Of a DNA stretch of 64,000 bases, positions 25,860 through 37,600 are shown piece after piece. Position 1 is the first letter of the stretch, and each line of letters begins with the position of its first letter. Under the pieces are notes generated by a model. That model did not search any database and was not told the origin of the DNA. It saw only the letters and a program-made list of their open reading frames with translations. Position numbers and translations under genes: made by a program. Origin of the DNA: Acidicapsa ligni (GTDB lineage: Bacteria; Acidobacteriota; Terriglobia; Terriglobales; Acidobacteriaceae); NCBI RefSeq assembly GCF_025685655.1, contig NZ_JAGSYG010000002.1:62001-126000 (forward strand), given 5' to 3'.

Positions 25860-28800
25860 ATGCAAATCTGGAAGACCACAACTGTCCCCGTATTGTTTGT
25901 TATAGGGACTCTTATTCTTGGTAACAGCCTTTCTGCTGCTGCTATCGAGCATGATTCGCAGGCGGTGCGGCTCAATAACAACGGCGTGGCTCTGATGAAT
26001 CAGCAGCAGACGGAGCGGGCGGAGGCTGCGTTCGCGGAGGCCTTTGGTAAAGACAAGGCGCTGGCTGAAGCTGCGTTGAATGATGGCATCGCGCTGCTCT
26101 ATTTGCAGAAGCTGCCGGAGGCGCAGGCTGCGCTGAAAAGTGCGATTGCGCTGGAGCCGAAGAATCCTCGTGCATGGTACAACCTGGGGCTCGTGCAGCG
26201 AGCCAATAACGATGTGTCGGCGGCACTTATGAGCTTTCAACATGCGGTTGAGCTTGATGCCGGGGATGCGGATTCCTACTATTTCGAAGGCGTTTGTTTG
26301 CAGGATGAGAAGCAGACGGACCAAGCGATTGCGGCCTTTCGCAAGGCACTCGAAACGAATCCTCAACATGCTTCTTCAGAGTTTGCATTGGCTCGTACTT
26401 TGCAGCGAGCAGGACGAGCGGATGAAGCGAAGATACACTTTCAGCGATTCCAGCATCTTACGAGCGCCAAGATTTCGAGCGCGATTGGTTTGAGTTATGG
26501 AGACCAGGGGCACTACTCGACGGCTGTGGCTGTCTCTGAGGCGGTGCAGCCAAAGAAGCCGATGATTGCTGTTCGCTTTACGAAACAGGCTTTATCGGCC
26601 GGGCAATCTGGAGATCATGCGGGGAGCGGCGGTAGCTGCATGATGGATGTGGATGGCGATGGGTTGTTTGACCTAGTGCTGATGGAGTCAGGCGATTCTG
26701 CGATTCGCGTGTTGCGGAATTCCGGCAATGGGAGTTTTGCGCAACTGGGTGCGGAGCAAACGGGGTTGCGTGCGAATGGGCGAGCTATCTCCTGTGCTGT
26801 TGGGGACTATGATGGCGACGGACTTTCGGATCTTGTTGTGGCGCTGGAGGATCGGCTGGAGTTATTTCACAACCTGGGGCATGGGCATTTTGAGGATAGA
26901 TCGCAGCTTGCGGGCCTTGTGTCGCGCAATCATCCTGCGGGCATATCGTTTGTGGATTATGACCACGACGGGGACCTGGATTTATTTGTAACGGGTGCTG
27001 GTTTGAAGCCTGGAGATGCGCCGAATGTATTGTGGCGGAATAACGGCAACGGCACTTTTACGGAGTGGACGGAGGCTGCGGGATTTGGCGGAACAGGCCG
27101 TACTCACTCCGTGATTCTCTCCGATATAAATAATGACCGTGCTGTCGATCTGGCTGTAACTGGAGATAGCAATGCTCCTGTGTTGTATCTCAATCCGCGG
27201 GAGGGTAAATATCCAGCGAAGCCTCTTTATGTGGGCGATGAGTTATCGGGCACGGAAGGTATCACTGTGCTTGATTTCAACAAAGATGGCTGGATGGATG
27301 TTGCGGTTACGCATTCGGGAGCGCCGGGTGTGACGCTTTGGCGCAATCGGGATGGGAAGAGTTTTGAGCGCGAGGACCTGCCGATTCATGACGCGATTCG
27401 TGCGTGGGGAATTACTCCGATTGATTTTGATAATGATGGCTGGATTGATCTGGCTGCGATTGTTGAGACGCGGCGTGGAGCGGAGGTACGCGTCTTTCGC
27501 AATCGCGGCGATGGTGGCTTTGATGATGTGAGTAAGACGCTTGGATTGGATGGGATTTTTCTTGCTGCTCCGCGTGCGTTGATTGCATTGGATGTGGATG
27601 GGGATGGAGATGCGGATCTGATTGTCACTTCAGCAACGGGGCAGCCGGTTCTGCTGCGCAATGATGGAGGGAACAAGAATCACTCGGTGCGATTGAAGCT
27701 GACGGGCTTTGCGGATAACAAGACGTCGATTGGAACCAAGGTGGAGATCTTCTCTGACGGTAACTGGCAGAAGTGGGAAGTGGCTGGAGCGTCGGGTTAT
27801 CTTAGCCAGGGTCCGCCGGAGATTCTGGCGGGACTTGGGGATGCGGAAGGCATCGATCTGCTGCGCATGTTATGGCCTACGGGGGTACCTCAGGATGAGA
27901 TCAATGTTGCGCGGAAGCAGGTTGTTTCCTACACGGAAGCGGATCGCCGAGGCAGCTCCTGCCCTGTGTTGTTCGCGTGGGACGGCAAGCATTATTCGCT
28001 GGTGACGGATACGATCGGCGCGGGTGTTGTGGGACATTGGTTCACACCTGCGCGACGTAATATCTCCGATCCGGATGAGTGGATCAAGGTCGATGGTTCG
28101 CAGTTGGCCACGGTGAATGGGCGATTGAGCCTGCGCTTTACAGAGCCGATGGAAGAGGTGAATTACATCGATCAACTACGGCTGCGGGCGGTGGATCATC
28201 CTGAAGGCACGGAGGTTTATCCGGACGAGCGGTTTTTGGATGAGCCGCCGTTTGCATCGGGTCGTGTCGTGGTAAGTGCTGCGGCGCATTTGCCGGTTGG
28301 TGCGTGGGATGATCATGGGCGCGATGTGATGGCGTTGCTTTTGGCGCGCGATCACAGGTTCGCGAGCGACTTTATCAAGGCTCCGTATGATGGGTTTGCG
28401 AATCAGCATGTACTTACCGTGGACATTGGTAAGTGGCAGGCTGCGAATCCGCTGCGGCTGTTGTTGACGGGGTATGTCGAGTACTTCAGCGCGAGCTCGT
28501 TGTATGCAGCGTGGCAGGCTGGCGTTGCGCCGGTGTCACCGTATATCGAGGCGCAGTCAGCCGATGGATCGTGGAAGCGGATCGATAAGGAAATGGGATT
28601 TCCTGCGGGACTGCAGAGAACGATTGTTGTGGATCTTAGCGGTAAGTTGCCGATCGGTACGCGGCGTATTCGCATCGTGACGAATCTACAGATTTATTGG
28701 GATCAGTTGCTGGTCGATAACGGGACTGAGAAGAAAGGCGTGGTCCGTGAGACAGAGATTCCGCTGGCGCATGCGGGGTTGCGTTTTCATGGTTATCCGC

Positions 28801-29291
28801 GGCAGATTGATGGTGTGAGTTCTGGAGATTTGAGCTATAACTACGACGAAGTCAGTCTTACCGGGCCGTTTCAACGGCAGCGGGGAAGTTATACGCATTT
28901 TGGGGATGTTACTCCGCTGGTTAAGGGCGTTGATAATGAGTTCGCTATCTTTGGCAGTGGGGAAGAGATTGCGACGGAGTTCGATGCGAGTGCTCTACCG
29001 GCGCTGCCGCCGCATTGGAAGCGGGATTACTTCTTCTATGCGAATGGATATGTGAAGGACATGGACTATTACGATGCTTCTCCGTTTACGGTTTCGCAGT
29101 TGCCGTTTCATGGGATGAGTGCGTATCCGTATCCTGCGGACGAGAAGTTTCCTGACGATGCGCGGTCGATTCAGTATCAGTTGGAGTGGAATGACCGCTT
29201 CGATAGCGGAGATCCTGCGCATTCCTTCCGATTTGATTATGAGCTGCGGCCATCGACTCCTGCTGCGGATGGCGAGGCGATGCAGAGGTGA
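25860..29291 (+). CDS. secreted TPR / FG-GAP / ASPIC-UnbV repeat protein
   Basis: A 1143-residue exported protein. A signal peptide (~1-28) is followed by five or so TPR motifs (~35-200). Then come seven VCBS/FG-GAP repeats with Ca-binding-type DxDxDG loops (DVDGDGLFD, DYDGDGLSD, DYDHDGDLD, DINNDRAVD, DFNKDGWMD, DFDNDGWID, DVDGDGDAD; ~255-600), which should fold as a propeller. An ASPIC/UnbV segment follows (~615-690). The last ~430 residues begin CPVLFAWDGKHYSLVTDTIG and match no domain I can name. The start at ATG 25860 fits the signal peptide; the longer TTG frame does not. Related proteins are numerous in Acidobacteria and poorly understood. It overlaps the amidase gene by four bases. Confidence 0.88.
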   Translation: MQIWKTTTVPVLFVIGTLILGNSLSAAAIEHDSQAVRLNNNGVALMNQQQTERAEAAFAEAFGKDKALAEAALNDGIALLYLQKLPEAQAALKSAIALEPKNPRAWYNLGLVQRANNDVSAALMSFQHAVELDAGDADSYYFEGVCLQDEKQTDQAIAAFRKALETNPQHASSEFALARTLQRAGRADEAKIHFQRFQHLTSAKISSAIGLSYGDQGHYSTAVAVSEAVQPKKPMIAVRFTKQALSAGQSGDHAGSGGSCMMDVDGDGLFDLVLMESGDSAIRVLRNSGNGSFAQLGAEQTGLRANGRAISCAVGDYDGDGLSDLVVALEDRLELFHNLGHGHFEDRSQLAGLVSRNHPAGISFVDYDHDGDLDLFVTGAGLKPGDAPNVLWRNNGNGTFTEWTEAAGFGGTGRTHSVILSDINNDRAVDLAVTGDSNAPVLYLNPREGKYPAKPLYVGDELSGTEGITVLDFNKDGWMDVAVTHSGAPGVTLWRNRDGKSFEREDLPIHDAIRAWGITPIDFDNDGWIDLAAIVETRRGAEVRVFRNRGDGGFDDVSKTLGLDGIFLAAPRALIALDVDGDGDADLIVTSATGQPVLLRNDGGNKNHSVRLKLTGFADNKTSIGTKVEIFSDGNWQKWEVAGASGYLSQGPPEILAGLGDAEGIDLLRMLWPTGVPQDEINVARKQVVSYTEADRRGSSCPVLFAWDGKHYSLVTDTIGAGVVGHWFTPARRNISDPDEWIKVDGSQLATVNGRLSLRFTEPMEEVNYIDQLRLRAVDHPEGTEVYPDERFLDEPPFASGRVVVSAAAHLPVGAWDDHGRDVMALLLARDHRFASDFIKAPYDGFANQHVLTVDIGKWQAANPLRLLLTGYVEYFSASSLYAAWQAGVAPVSPYIEAQSADGSWKRIDKEMGFPAGLQRTIVVDLSGKLPIGTRRIRIVTNLQIYWDQLLVDNGTEKKGVVRETEIPLAHAGLRFHGYPRQIDGVSSGDLSYNYDEVSLTGPFQRQRGSYTHFGDVTPLVKGVDNEFAIFGSGEEIATEFDASALPALPPHWKRDYFFYANGYVKDMDYYDASPFTVSQLPFHGMSAYPYPADEKFPDDARSIQYQLEWNDRFDSGDPAHSFRFDYELRPSTPAADGEAMQR

Positions 29292-30703
29292 GTGAGTTAG
29301 TGCTGGAATCAGCGACGCGCCAATTAGCTCGATTGCGATCGGGGGAGATATCGGTCGTTGAGTTAGCCGAGGCGCACATACGGCAGATTGAGCGTTTGAA
29401 TCCTGCGATCAATGCGTTGGTGGATTTTGATGCGGAGAGAGTGCGGTTGCAGGCTCGCGCGTTGGATGAGACCACGAATGCGATTGGGCCGTTGCATGGA
29501 TTGCCGGTTACTGTGAAGTCGTCTATCGCGACGGCTGGATATCTGTGTGAGATCGGCAGCACGATCAATCGAGGGAGCGTTGCGAGAGAGGATGCGGCCG
29601 TGGTGGCGAGGCTTCGCGCTGCGGGTGCGTTGATTCTTGGGACTACGAATTGTCCTGAATTTTTGATGGCGTATGAGACGGACAATCTGCTGCATGGGCG
29701 AACGAGTAATCCGTGGGATCTGGGGCGCTCGCCGGGTGGTTCGAGTGGTGGTGAATCGGCTGCGATTGCGGCTGGCATGTCGGCGGGTGGATTGGGTAGC
29801 GATAGTGGCGGGTCGGTGCGGCTGCCTGCTCATTTCACAGGGATTTGTGCGCTGAAGCCGACGCCGGGACGGGTGCCGGGGCGAGGACATTTGCCTCCGT
29901 GCGTGGGACCGTTTTCTGTCCTTGGTGCGATTGGGCCTATGGCTCGTACGATTGCGGATGTTTCGTTGTTGTTCGAGACGCTTTCCGGACAGGATGCTAT
30001 CGATCCAGTGAGTGCTCCGATTGGTTTTCGCAGGCTGGATCCAGTGAGTCTGCGTGAAAAGACGATTGGGTATTTTGAGGAGGATGGCCGCGTCGGAGTG
30101 ACGGAAGAAACGCGCATGGCTATTCGGGATTCGGTGCGTGTGTTGCGGGATGCAGGCTTTCGTATGGAACCGTTTCGTCCGCGTACGCTGGAGTTGTTGC
30201 GGCAGTTGTGGTGGAAGTTTTTTGTGCAGTGCGGAGCTATGTTTTATGAGCCTGCGATTCGTGGGAAACACGATCAGCTTAGTCCAATCTTTCGCGAGTT
30301 TCTATCGTTTGCGGAGAAGGCTGGGCCACTGAGTGCGACTGAGTTATTGAACGCGTGGGCAGAGCTTGATTTATTGCGCAGCAGGATGCTTGAGGAGATG
30401 GAGAGCCATCCCATTCTGCTTTGTCCGGTGGCGAGTATTCCTGCGTTTCGACATGGAGAGCGAAGCTGGAGGATTGGCGAGAGCCAGGTGGATTATCTTG
30501 ACGCGGTGCGGCATACGCAGTGGTTCAATGTGCTGGCTGCTCCGGCTGTTGTGGTGCCGGTGGGGAGATCGCCTGAGGGGTTGCCGATCGGGGTGCAGAT
30601 TGTGGCGCGGCCTTATGAGGATGAGTTGGCGTTGGGTGTCGCGGTTGTGCTGGATGAGGCTTTTGGTTATCGGCCTCCGCCAATGGCAACTAACATCGAC
30701 TGA
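29288..30703 (+). CDS. amidase signature family hydrolase
   Basis: A 471-residue cytoplasmic amidase that cleaves a carboxamide bond. The Ser-cisSer-Lys triad is present: Lys in PVTVKSS (~80), and the signature GRSPGGSSGGESAAIAAG (~150-170) with the cis-Ser, followed by LGSDSGGSVRLPA with the nucleophile Ser. It resembles GatA/FAAH-like enzymes, but without gatB or gatC nearby it is more likely a catabolic amidase than the tRNA amidotransferase subunit. The GTG start overlaps the stop of the preceding FG-GAP gene, so the two are translationally coupled. It converges with the glycosyltransferase, with one base between the stops. Confidence 0.9.
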   Translation: MSELVLESATRQLARLRSGEISVVELAEAHIRQIERLNPAINALVDFDAERVRLQARALDETTNAIGPLHGLPVTVKSSIATAGYLCEIGSTINRGSVAREDAAVVARLRAAGALILGTTNCPEFLMAYETDNLLHGRTSNPWDLGRSPGGSSGGESAAIAAGMSAGGLGSDSGGSVRLPAHFTGICALKPTPGRVPGRGHLPPCVGPFSVLGAIGPMARTIADVSLLFETLSGQDAIDPVSAPIGFRRLDPVSLREKTIGYFEEDGRVGVTEETRMAIRDSVRVLRDAGFRMEPFRPRTLELLRQLWWKFFVQCGAMFYEPAIRGKHDQLSPIFREFLSFAEKAGPLSATELLNAWAELDLLRSRMLEEMESHPILLCPVASIPAFRHGERSWRIGESQVDYLDAVRHTQWFNVLAAPAVVVPVGRSPEGLPIGVQIVARPYEDELALGVAVVLDEAFGYRPPPMATNID

Positions 30704-30704
30704 G

Positions 30705-32453
30705 TTATACGCCGACGGGAAAGGGTTTGGGGCTGGACTCGTCTGTATTGGCGTCGGGGCTGGCACCGGATTTCCAGCGCTCGAAGCGGCCTTGCAACAG
30801 GCTCATCAGGCCGGTGTACCAGTATCCCAGGACGAACAACAACAGAAACGGCGCGGTGAAGAAGTTGTTGTTGGTAAAGGTGTATACGATGGCCAGCGCG
30901 AAGTAGGTGCCGATAGCGAGTTCGATCCAGGGAGTGAGAAGCAGGCGCTTGCGGTATTTTGCGGCCTTGGACTTTTCGCCCTTCTTGGCAACACTGTATT
31001 TTGGCGTGCGGGCGAAGGCGGACTTGATTCCGAAAAGCGCTTCCATCACGGCCTTGGTATTGGTGATGGTAAGTCCGATGCCGAGGGCCATCAGAATTGG
31101 CAGATAGAGAAATGTCTTGAGCCAGTTTTTGGGGAATAGCTCACGTTGACTGATCACGTAGAAGGTGGCGATGGATAACGTGGATGCGGTGAAGAGGGGA
31201 ACGTCGATCAGCAGCATCTGGAACCAGCCCTGATAAAAACGCACGATCATCGCGGGGATGAGAAGCGCGGTCATCAGGACCATCAACGGATAACTGAGGT
31301 TGGCGGTGAGGTGATAGACGGCCTCGATCTTGATGCGCCGGGGGACATTGGATTTGAAGATGAGAGGCAGGACTTTGATCGAGGTTTGAATCAGACCTTT
31401 AGCCCAGCGCGCCTGCTGCGTTTTGAAGGCGGTCATCTCGATGGGTAGTTCGGCGGGGCATTCGATATCGGGAAGGTATTTGAACTTCCATCCGGCGAGC
31501 TGCGAACGATAACTGAGGTCGGTGTCTTCGGTGAGGGTATCGTGCTGCCAGCCTCCGGCATCGGTGATGGCCTGGCGACGCCACATACCGGCGGTGCCGT
31601 TGAAGTTGAAGAAATCGCCAGAGCGGGCGCGTGCGCCGTGTTCGAGGACGAAGTGGCCGTCGAGCAGGATGGCCTCTACCTGCGTGAGCAGGCTGTAGTC
31701 GCGGTTGAGATGCGTCCAGCGGGTTTGCACCATGCCGATGGCTGGGTCGTAGAAGTGATGCACGACTTTCATCAGCCAGTCGTGCGGAGGCACGAAGTCA
31801 GCGTCAAAGATGGCGATCAGATCGCCTTTGGCTACTTTGAGCCCAGCATCGAGAGCGCCGGCTTTGAAGCCGTGGCGGTTTTCGCGATGCATGTAAACGA
31901 TGGGATGGCCGAGCGCTGCGTAGCGGGCAACGATGGCCGCTGCGACCTGCTGGGTTTCGTCGGTGGAGTCGTCGAGGAGCTGAATCTCCAGCTTGTCCTG
32001 GGGATAGTCCATTGCGCAGATGGCTTCGAGCAGGCGGTCGATGACGAACTGCTCGTTGTAGATGGGCAACTGGACGGTGATGCGGGGCAGTTCGGTGAAC
32101 TTGCCGGGTGGTTCCGGGTGGTAGTCCTTGCGGTGCTTGAAGTAGAGATAGACCAACTGGTAGCGATGCACACCGTAGATGGCCAGCACGATCATGACGG
32201 CGAAGTAGGGCAGGAGCAGCGCGGCGTCAAAGCCGTTCCAAGTATAGAGGCCTTTGAAGGTCTGGTCGGCGTACTGTGTTTTGAGAAAGTGACGAAAACC
32301 GCTCTGGGGAGCGAAGGCAAGGCTGGCGGTCCAGTGTGGCAGACTGCTGGGCAGGCCGCTAAACAGGCCGGAGCACAGACTGGAGATCGAGGCGAGACTC
32401 GACTGGATTTGGCTTGCTTCGAGAACGGAAAACAGGGGGAAACCTCCAGACAA
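30705..32453 (-). CDS. processive family 2 glycosyltransferase (CslA/cellulose-synthase-like)
   Basis: A 582-residue membrane glycosyltransferase. An N-terminal TM (~75-95) precedes the GT2 domain (~120-340) with the D,D,D,QxxRW pattern: DDSTDET, DAD ([10 protein letters not shown]), TED ([11 protein letters not shown]) and QQARW. Four or more TM helices follow, as in synthases that extrude a beta-linked polymer. It resembles bacterial glucomannan/CslA-like enzymes more than BcsA, because no PilZ domain is present. The frame starts at TTG 32453 with weak ribosome binding; GGAGG seven bases before an in-frame CTG six codons later is a competing signal. A role in exopolysaccharide production is inferred. 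Confidence 0.9.
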   Translation of the reverse strand: MSGGFPLFSVLEASQIQSSLASISSLCSGLFSGLPSSLPHWTASLAFAPQSGFRHFLKTQYADQTFKGLYTWNGFDAALLLPYFAVMIVLAIYGVHRYQLVYLYFKHRKDYHPEPPGKFTELPRITVQLPIYNEQFVIDRLLEAICAMDYPQDKLEIQLLDDSTDETQQVAAAIVARYAALGHPIVYMHRENRHGFKAGALDAGLKVAKGDLIAIFDADFVPPHDWLMKVVHHFYDPAIGMVQTRWTHLNRDYSLLTQVEAILLDGHFVLEHGARARSGDFFNFNGTAGMWRRQAITDAGGWQHDTLTEDTDLSYRSQLAGWKFKYLPDIECPAELPIEMTAFKTQQARWAKGLIQTSIKVLPLIFKSNVPRRIKIEAVYHLTANLSYPLMVLMTALLIPAMIVRFYQGWFQMLLIDVPLFTASTLSIATFYVISQRELFPKNWLKTFLYLPILMALGIGLTITNTKAVMEALFGIKSAFARTPKYSVAKKGEKSKAAKYRKRLLLTPWIELAIGTYFALAIVYTFTNNNFFTAPFLLLFVLGYWYTGLMSLLQGRFERWKSGASPDANTDESSPKPFPVGV

Positions 32454-32593
32454 GGGTCCTATGCGATTGTAAGCGATTGAGCGGTCCGCATTTGGGACTT
32501 GATTCTTAGTGATGGGAAGCGGATTAACACGCCATTGGTTGCCTGGGCAGGCGCTGGGGGCGTAAGGTGGCGATGCCGGGAGGATTTGCCGCT

Positions 32594-34417
32594 ATGTCCA
32601 GCTCTACTTTATCCGCCACATCTTCGATTGTTGCCGCAGCCGGGGGCAGTTTTCTGCTGGAGGATCGTCTGCCGGGAGAGGTTTTTACGCCGGAGGATCT
32701 GAGCGAGGAGCAGCGGCAGATTGCCGATACGGCCGGGCGGTTTGTGCGGGAGCAGGTGCTGCCGATGGTCGCGAAGGTCGAGGCGAAAGAGCCGGGCGTC
32801 ATGCGGGAGCTGCTGCGAGCGGCGGCGGATCTGGGGTTTACGGCTGTCGATGTTGCGGAGGAATACGGCGGGCTGGGGTTGGACAAGACGACTTCGGCGG
32901 TGGTGGCTGACCATCTTTCGGGGCTGGCGAGTTTTGCGACGGCATTCGGTGCGCATGCGGGGATTGGGACGCTACCGCTGGTCTGGTATGGGACGGAAGA
33001 GCAAAAGCAGCGGTACCTGCCCAAGCTGGTTTCGTTGGAGTGGGCGGCGGCGTATGCCTTGTCCGAGGCGACTTCGGGATCGGATGCGATGAATATCCGG
33101 ACGAAGGCGGTGCTTTCTGCGGATGGCGCGAGTTATGTGCTGAATGGCGAAAAGATGTGGATCACGAATGCCGGGTTTGCGGATCTTTTCACGGTGTTTG
33201 CGAAGGTCGATGGGGAGAAATTTTCCGCGTTCCTGGTGGAGCGTGAGACGCCAGGGCTTACGGTTGGCAAGGAGGAGCACAAGCTGGGGATTCGCGGCTC
33301 GTCGACCTGCGCGCTGGTGCTGGCCGATTGCAGGATTCCGGTTGGGAATCTGCTGGGCGAGGTGGGTAAGGGGCATCACATCGCTTTCAACATTTTGAAT
33401 GTGGGGCGGTTCAAGCTGGGAGTGGCCTGTGTTGGCGGGGCCCGGATGGCGATCGAGCACCAGATTCGGTATGCGAAGGAGCGTCGTGCTTTTGGCAAGC
33501 CGATCGCGGAGTTTGGGCTTATTCAGCGGAAGATTGCTGCGAGTGTTACACGCTTGTTTGTTACGGAGAGCATGACGTATCGGACGGCGGGGATGATGGA
33601 CGCGGCGCTGGCGCAGATGGCGCCGGAGGTGGCTGGTTCTTCGCGTGAGATTCAGAAGCGTATCGAGGAATATGCGGTTGAATGTTCGATTTTGAAGGTT
33701 TTTGGGTCGGAGATGATGGGGTTTGTCGCGGACGAACTGGTGCAGATCATGGGCGGGTATGGATATGTTGAGGATTATCCTGCGGAGCGCCTGTACCGGG
33801 ATGCCCGGATCAACCGGATTTTTGAGGGAACGAACGAAATCAACCGGATGATCATTACCGGCTGGCTGATGAAGCGGGCGATGAATGGGCAGCTTCCTCT
33901 GCTGGCTGCGATCAAGCAACTTATGGACGAAATCACGCAGCCGCCGAGCTTTGCCTCCGATGAGGAGGGTGAGATGGTTTTGGGCAGGGAAGCAAAGGTG
34001 CTTGGGAATCTGCGCAAGATCACGTTGCTGGCTGCGGGGGCGGCATCGCAGCGGTTTATGGCGGGATTGCAGGAGCAGCAGGAGATCATGGCCGATCTTG
34101 CGGACTGCATTATGGCTGTCTTTGCGCTGGAGTCGGCGCTGCTCCGGGCACGCAAGCTGGTGGCCAGTAAATTAGTGGGCAGCAAGGGCGGCGGAAGTGA
34201 CCTGGCGGTGGCGATTACTTCGGCTTTTGCGGATGAGGCACTGGGGTCGGTGGAGCAGGCGGCGCGGCGGGTTCTGGCGGCATCGAGCGAGGGGGATGCC
34301 CTGGCCATTCAACTGACGGTGTTGCGCCGGTTCGTCAAGGTGGTTCCGGTGGATGTGGTGGCGCTGAGCAGGACGATTGCGAGCTTTTCGCTTGACGCGG
34401 GAAGGTACCGCTTCTAG
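32594..34417 (+). CDS. acyl-CoA dehydrogenase (long-chain/VLCAD-like)
   Basis: A 607-residue FAD enzyme that introduces the alpha-beta double bond in acyl-CoA during beta-oxidation. N-terminal helical domain ~45-160; middle beta domain with YALSEATSGSD and KMWITNAGFADLFTVFAK; C-terminal helical domain with RRAFGKPIAEFGLIQ, QIMGGYGYVEDYPAER and the catalytic Glu in RIFEGTNEINR. About 170 residues beyond this resemble the C-terminal extension of VLCAD/FadE-like dehydrogenases. The start at ATG 32594 follows GGGAGG; the longer frame from GTG 32567 adds nine unconserved residues. No other beta-oxidation gene is adjacent. Confidence 0.93.
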   Translation: MSSSTLSATSSIVAAAGGSFLLEDRLPGEVFTPEDLSEEQRQIADTAGRFVREQVLPMVAKVEAKEPGVMRELLRAAADLGFTAVDVAEEYGGLGLDKTTSAVVADHLSGLASFATAFGAHAGIGTLPLVWYGTEEQKQRYLPKLVSLEWAAAYALSEATSGSDAMNIRTKAVLSADGASYVLNGEKMWITNAGFADLFTVFAKVDGEKFSAFLVERETPGLTVGKEEHKLGIRGSSTCALVLADCRIPVGNLLGEVGKGHHIAFNILNVGRFKLGVACVGGARMAIEHQIRYAKERRAFGKPIAEFGLIQRKIAASVTRLFVTESMTYRTAGMMDAALAQMAPEVAGSSREIQKRIEEYAVECSILKVFGSEMMGFVADELVQIMGGYGYVEDYPAERLYRDARINRIFEGTNEINRMIITGWLMKRAMNGQLPLLAAIKQLMDEITQPPSFASDEEGEMVLGREAKVLGNLRKITLLAAGAASQRFMAGLQEQQEIMADLADCIMAVFALESALLRARKLVASKLVGSKGGGSDLAVAITSAFADEALGSVEQAARRVLAASSEGDALAIQLTVLRRFVKVVPVDVVALSRTIASFSLDAGRYRF

Positions 34418-34650
34418 GCTTCCGGGTGATAGGACATGACCTATAGGTTGGATTGTCTTGACTTCGATGGCGCACTACTCTAAACCTTGACGTATCAAAG
34501 CGTACCCTCAAAGAGCTGCCTCTGCCGGGATTAACCCCTCGATGGAGGCTGTGCGAGGGCGCCAAGAGCCGTTTCATTTCATTCCGGGGTTATTGCGTAC
34601 CCGGCAACTCAATCGCGGTTCGTTCCGCTTTGCCTCCCCTGAGGTTCGTT

Positions 34651-37600
34651 ATGAATGCCTTACTCTCCCCCATCTCTCGTGTTGTTCGTTCCTTGTTTCT
34701 TTCTGGTTCAGGAGTTGCGCTGACGGCTGGGATGCTTTTGCCCGGAGTGGTTTTACATGCGCAATCCAGTAAGCCTGCTCTTGTTACCGAATCGGTAAAC
34801 GAGGCCCATCGTGTTGTTCTCAAGGGCAATACGCACCCGTTGGCTACGAAGGCGGCGGATCGTGGAGCAGTGCCTGATTCCATGCAGGAGAGCGATCTGC
34901 TGCTGGTATTGCAGCGCAGTCCGGAGCGGGAGTCGGCGCTTCGAGCTTCGATTGAATCGCTGCATGACAGCACGTCGCCTAATTTTCACAAGTGGCTTAC
35001 CCCGGCGCAGTTTGCGGCGCAGTGGGGCGCGGCGGACTCGGATATCGCTGCGGCGACGGCCTGGTTGCAATCGCACGGCATGACGGTGACGGGGCCGAAT
35101 GAGGGGCATACGGCGATCCAGTTTTCTGGAACGGCGGGGCAGATCGGAGAGGCGTTTCACACTTCGATTCACACGTTTGTTGTGAATGGAGAGACGCATC
35201 ACGCGAATGTGAGCGATCCTCAGATTCCAGCGGCTTTGGCTCCGCTGGTGGCGGGTGTCAGCACTCTGAACGATTTTCATCTGAAGTCGATGGCCAAGGC
35301 TGGGCCTCGGGGTATCTATGACACGAAGACGCACCAGGTTCGTCCGGATGCTGCTTCGCTGAGCAAGCTTCGTCCGAATCAATCAATCGCGTCCGGCGGG
35401 GAGTTTCTTTATGTTGGGCCAGCCGATGCAGCGACCATTTATGACACGCCGAACGGGGCATTGAATGCCAACTATCTTGGCAACGGCACGTTTGATGGAA
35501 CCGGAGTGAAGATCGGTATCGTTGGCGACTCCTTTATCGATATCACGCAGAACGCCAACTATCGCACGTTGTTTGATCTTGCTCCTTTGGCACCGATCGT
35601 GAAGCTGGCCAATGGCACAGATCCGGGAACGAATGGAGATGCTATCGAGGGGTATATCGATACGCAAATCGCCAGTGCAATTGCGCCTGGTGCGAACGTT
35701 TATTTCTACTATGCGGGTGGTGACAACGGAATTCAGGATGCTGTCAAATTCGCTATCGATAAGAATGCCGTGGATGTTCTCAGCATTAGTTTTGGTGAGT
35801 GCGAGGGGCAATTGGGAGCCTCGGGTAATGCAATGTTCGAGACCTTCTGGGAGCAGGCGACGGCACAGGGAATTTCGGTTGTAGCTGCGACTGGAGATTC
35901 CGGTTCCGCTAATTGCGACGATCCCAATGCGGTGACTGAGGCGAGTTATGGATTGCAGGTCAATGGCGTGGCCTCGACAGCTTACGATATTGCGGTCGGT
36001 GGAACAGACTTCTATGCGTTGCTGGGACCGGATGGCAATGGGGCTAACTATCCTAACTATGTTTTGCCAGTGAATGCGAATCGGCTTCGTACAGCGAATA
36101 CGTATATTCCTGAATCTCCCTGGAATGATACTTATGATGCGGATACCTATCCGCCGGCAAGTTACTCCGCTAACAAGGTTAGTACGCTCGGGTATGATCA
36201 GCTTTCCGCAGCGGGTGGAGGCAGGAGCAATTGCACTGTAGGAACGATAAATGCCGACAGCTCGCTCGATTGCAAATCCGGTTACGTGAAACCTGCATGG
36301 CAGGTGGCATCGGGAGTGCCTGCAGATAACGCGCGCGATATCCCCGATCTTTCCCTGTTCGCAGGCAATGGACATGCACTCGCAACCTGGGCTGTTTGCA
36401 CGGACCAGGATACGGATGCGAACGGTAATCCAGTTACAGATTGCGTGCCGTTTGGAGCTGATAGCGACGAGGTCTATGTCTCTGGTTATGGCGGTACATC
36501 GGCATCGGCTCCGGCGTTTGCGGGTGTTCTCGCGCTGGTGAAGCAGGCGACCGGGCAGCGGCAGGGACAGGCTGATTATGTGCTCTATAACCTCGCACGG
36601 AATGCCAGTCTTGCACCCTCGGTCTTTCATGATGTAACTGTGGGCAATAACTCTGTGCCTTGCGCTACCAATTCGCCAGATTGTGCGAATGACTCGGCGG
36701 GGTACTACTTTCTGAAGGGCTACAATACGACGGCGGGTTATGACTTAGCTTCCGGGCTGGGCAGTGTGGATGTCGCCAACATGATTACGAGCTGGTCGAG
36801 CGTAGCGCTTGGATCAACAACGACGCAGTTGATGGCTTCTCCTACTTCGATTCAACATGGACAGACGGTTACGGCCAATGTCAATGTCACGAATGAAGGC
36901 GATACTGCTACGGGGAAAGTTACTCTATCCGCAAGCACAACTCCGCAGGCACTTACGCTGGGCAGTTTTCCCCTGATGTTAGGCGGAGTTACAGGCAACA
37001 TTACTCTCGCCGATCTTCCAGGTGGAAGCTACAACTTGTCAGCGACTTACCAGGGCATCGCAAGTCTTTCGCAGAGCGTATCCAATACCGTTGCGATCAC
37101 GGTTGCTCCGGAGCCGAGTACGACGACGGTTACGGTGAAGGAGCTGAACCCCACTTCGGGTGGGGTGGATGGCGCGGCCAGCACTCCTTATGGCTACTTT
37201 GCCGATCTGACGGCTGCGCCTGTTGGAAATAGCAAAGTCGGCGTTCCTACCGGAACAGTTGTTTTCACTGTTGATGATAAGACATTGGGCGGCCCGGTCT
37301 CTCTTGGGACGACCGGCACTGCCACTGTCAATCACACGATACTGCCGGTGGGTGAGTACGCTGTCAGAGCGGCTTATAGTGGAGACGCGAGTTTCCAGGC
37401 TAGTTCCGGACAAGCTGTCGTCGATGTGGTGAAGGCGACAACGAAGTTGCAGCTTACCTCATCCGCGACGAGTTATAACGGGCAGGCCATTACTTTCACG
37501 GTCAACCTCAGCACGAATAGTGCTGGTGCTGCTCCGACCGGCGAGGTAGAGCTGCAGGATGGATCGACGGTTCTGGGTGAGGTTCATCTGGAGGGCGTTG

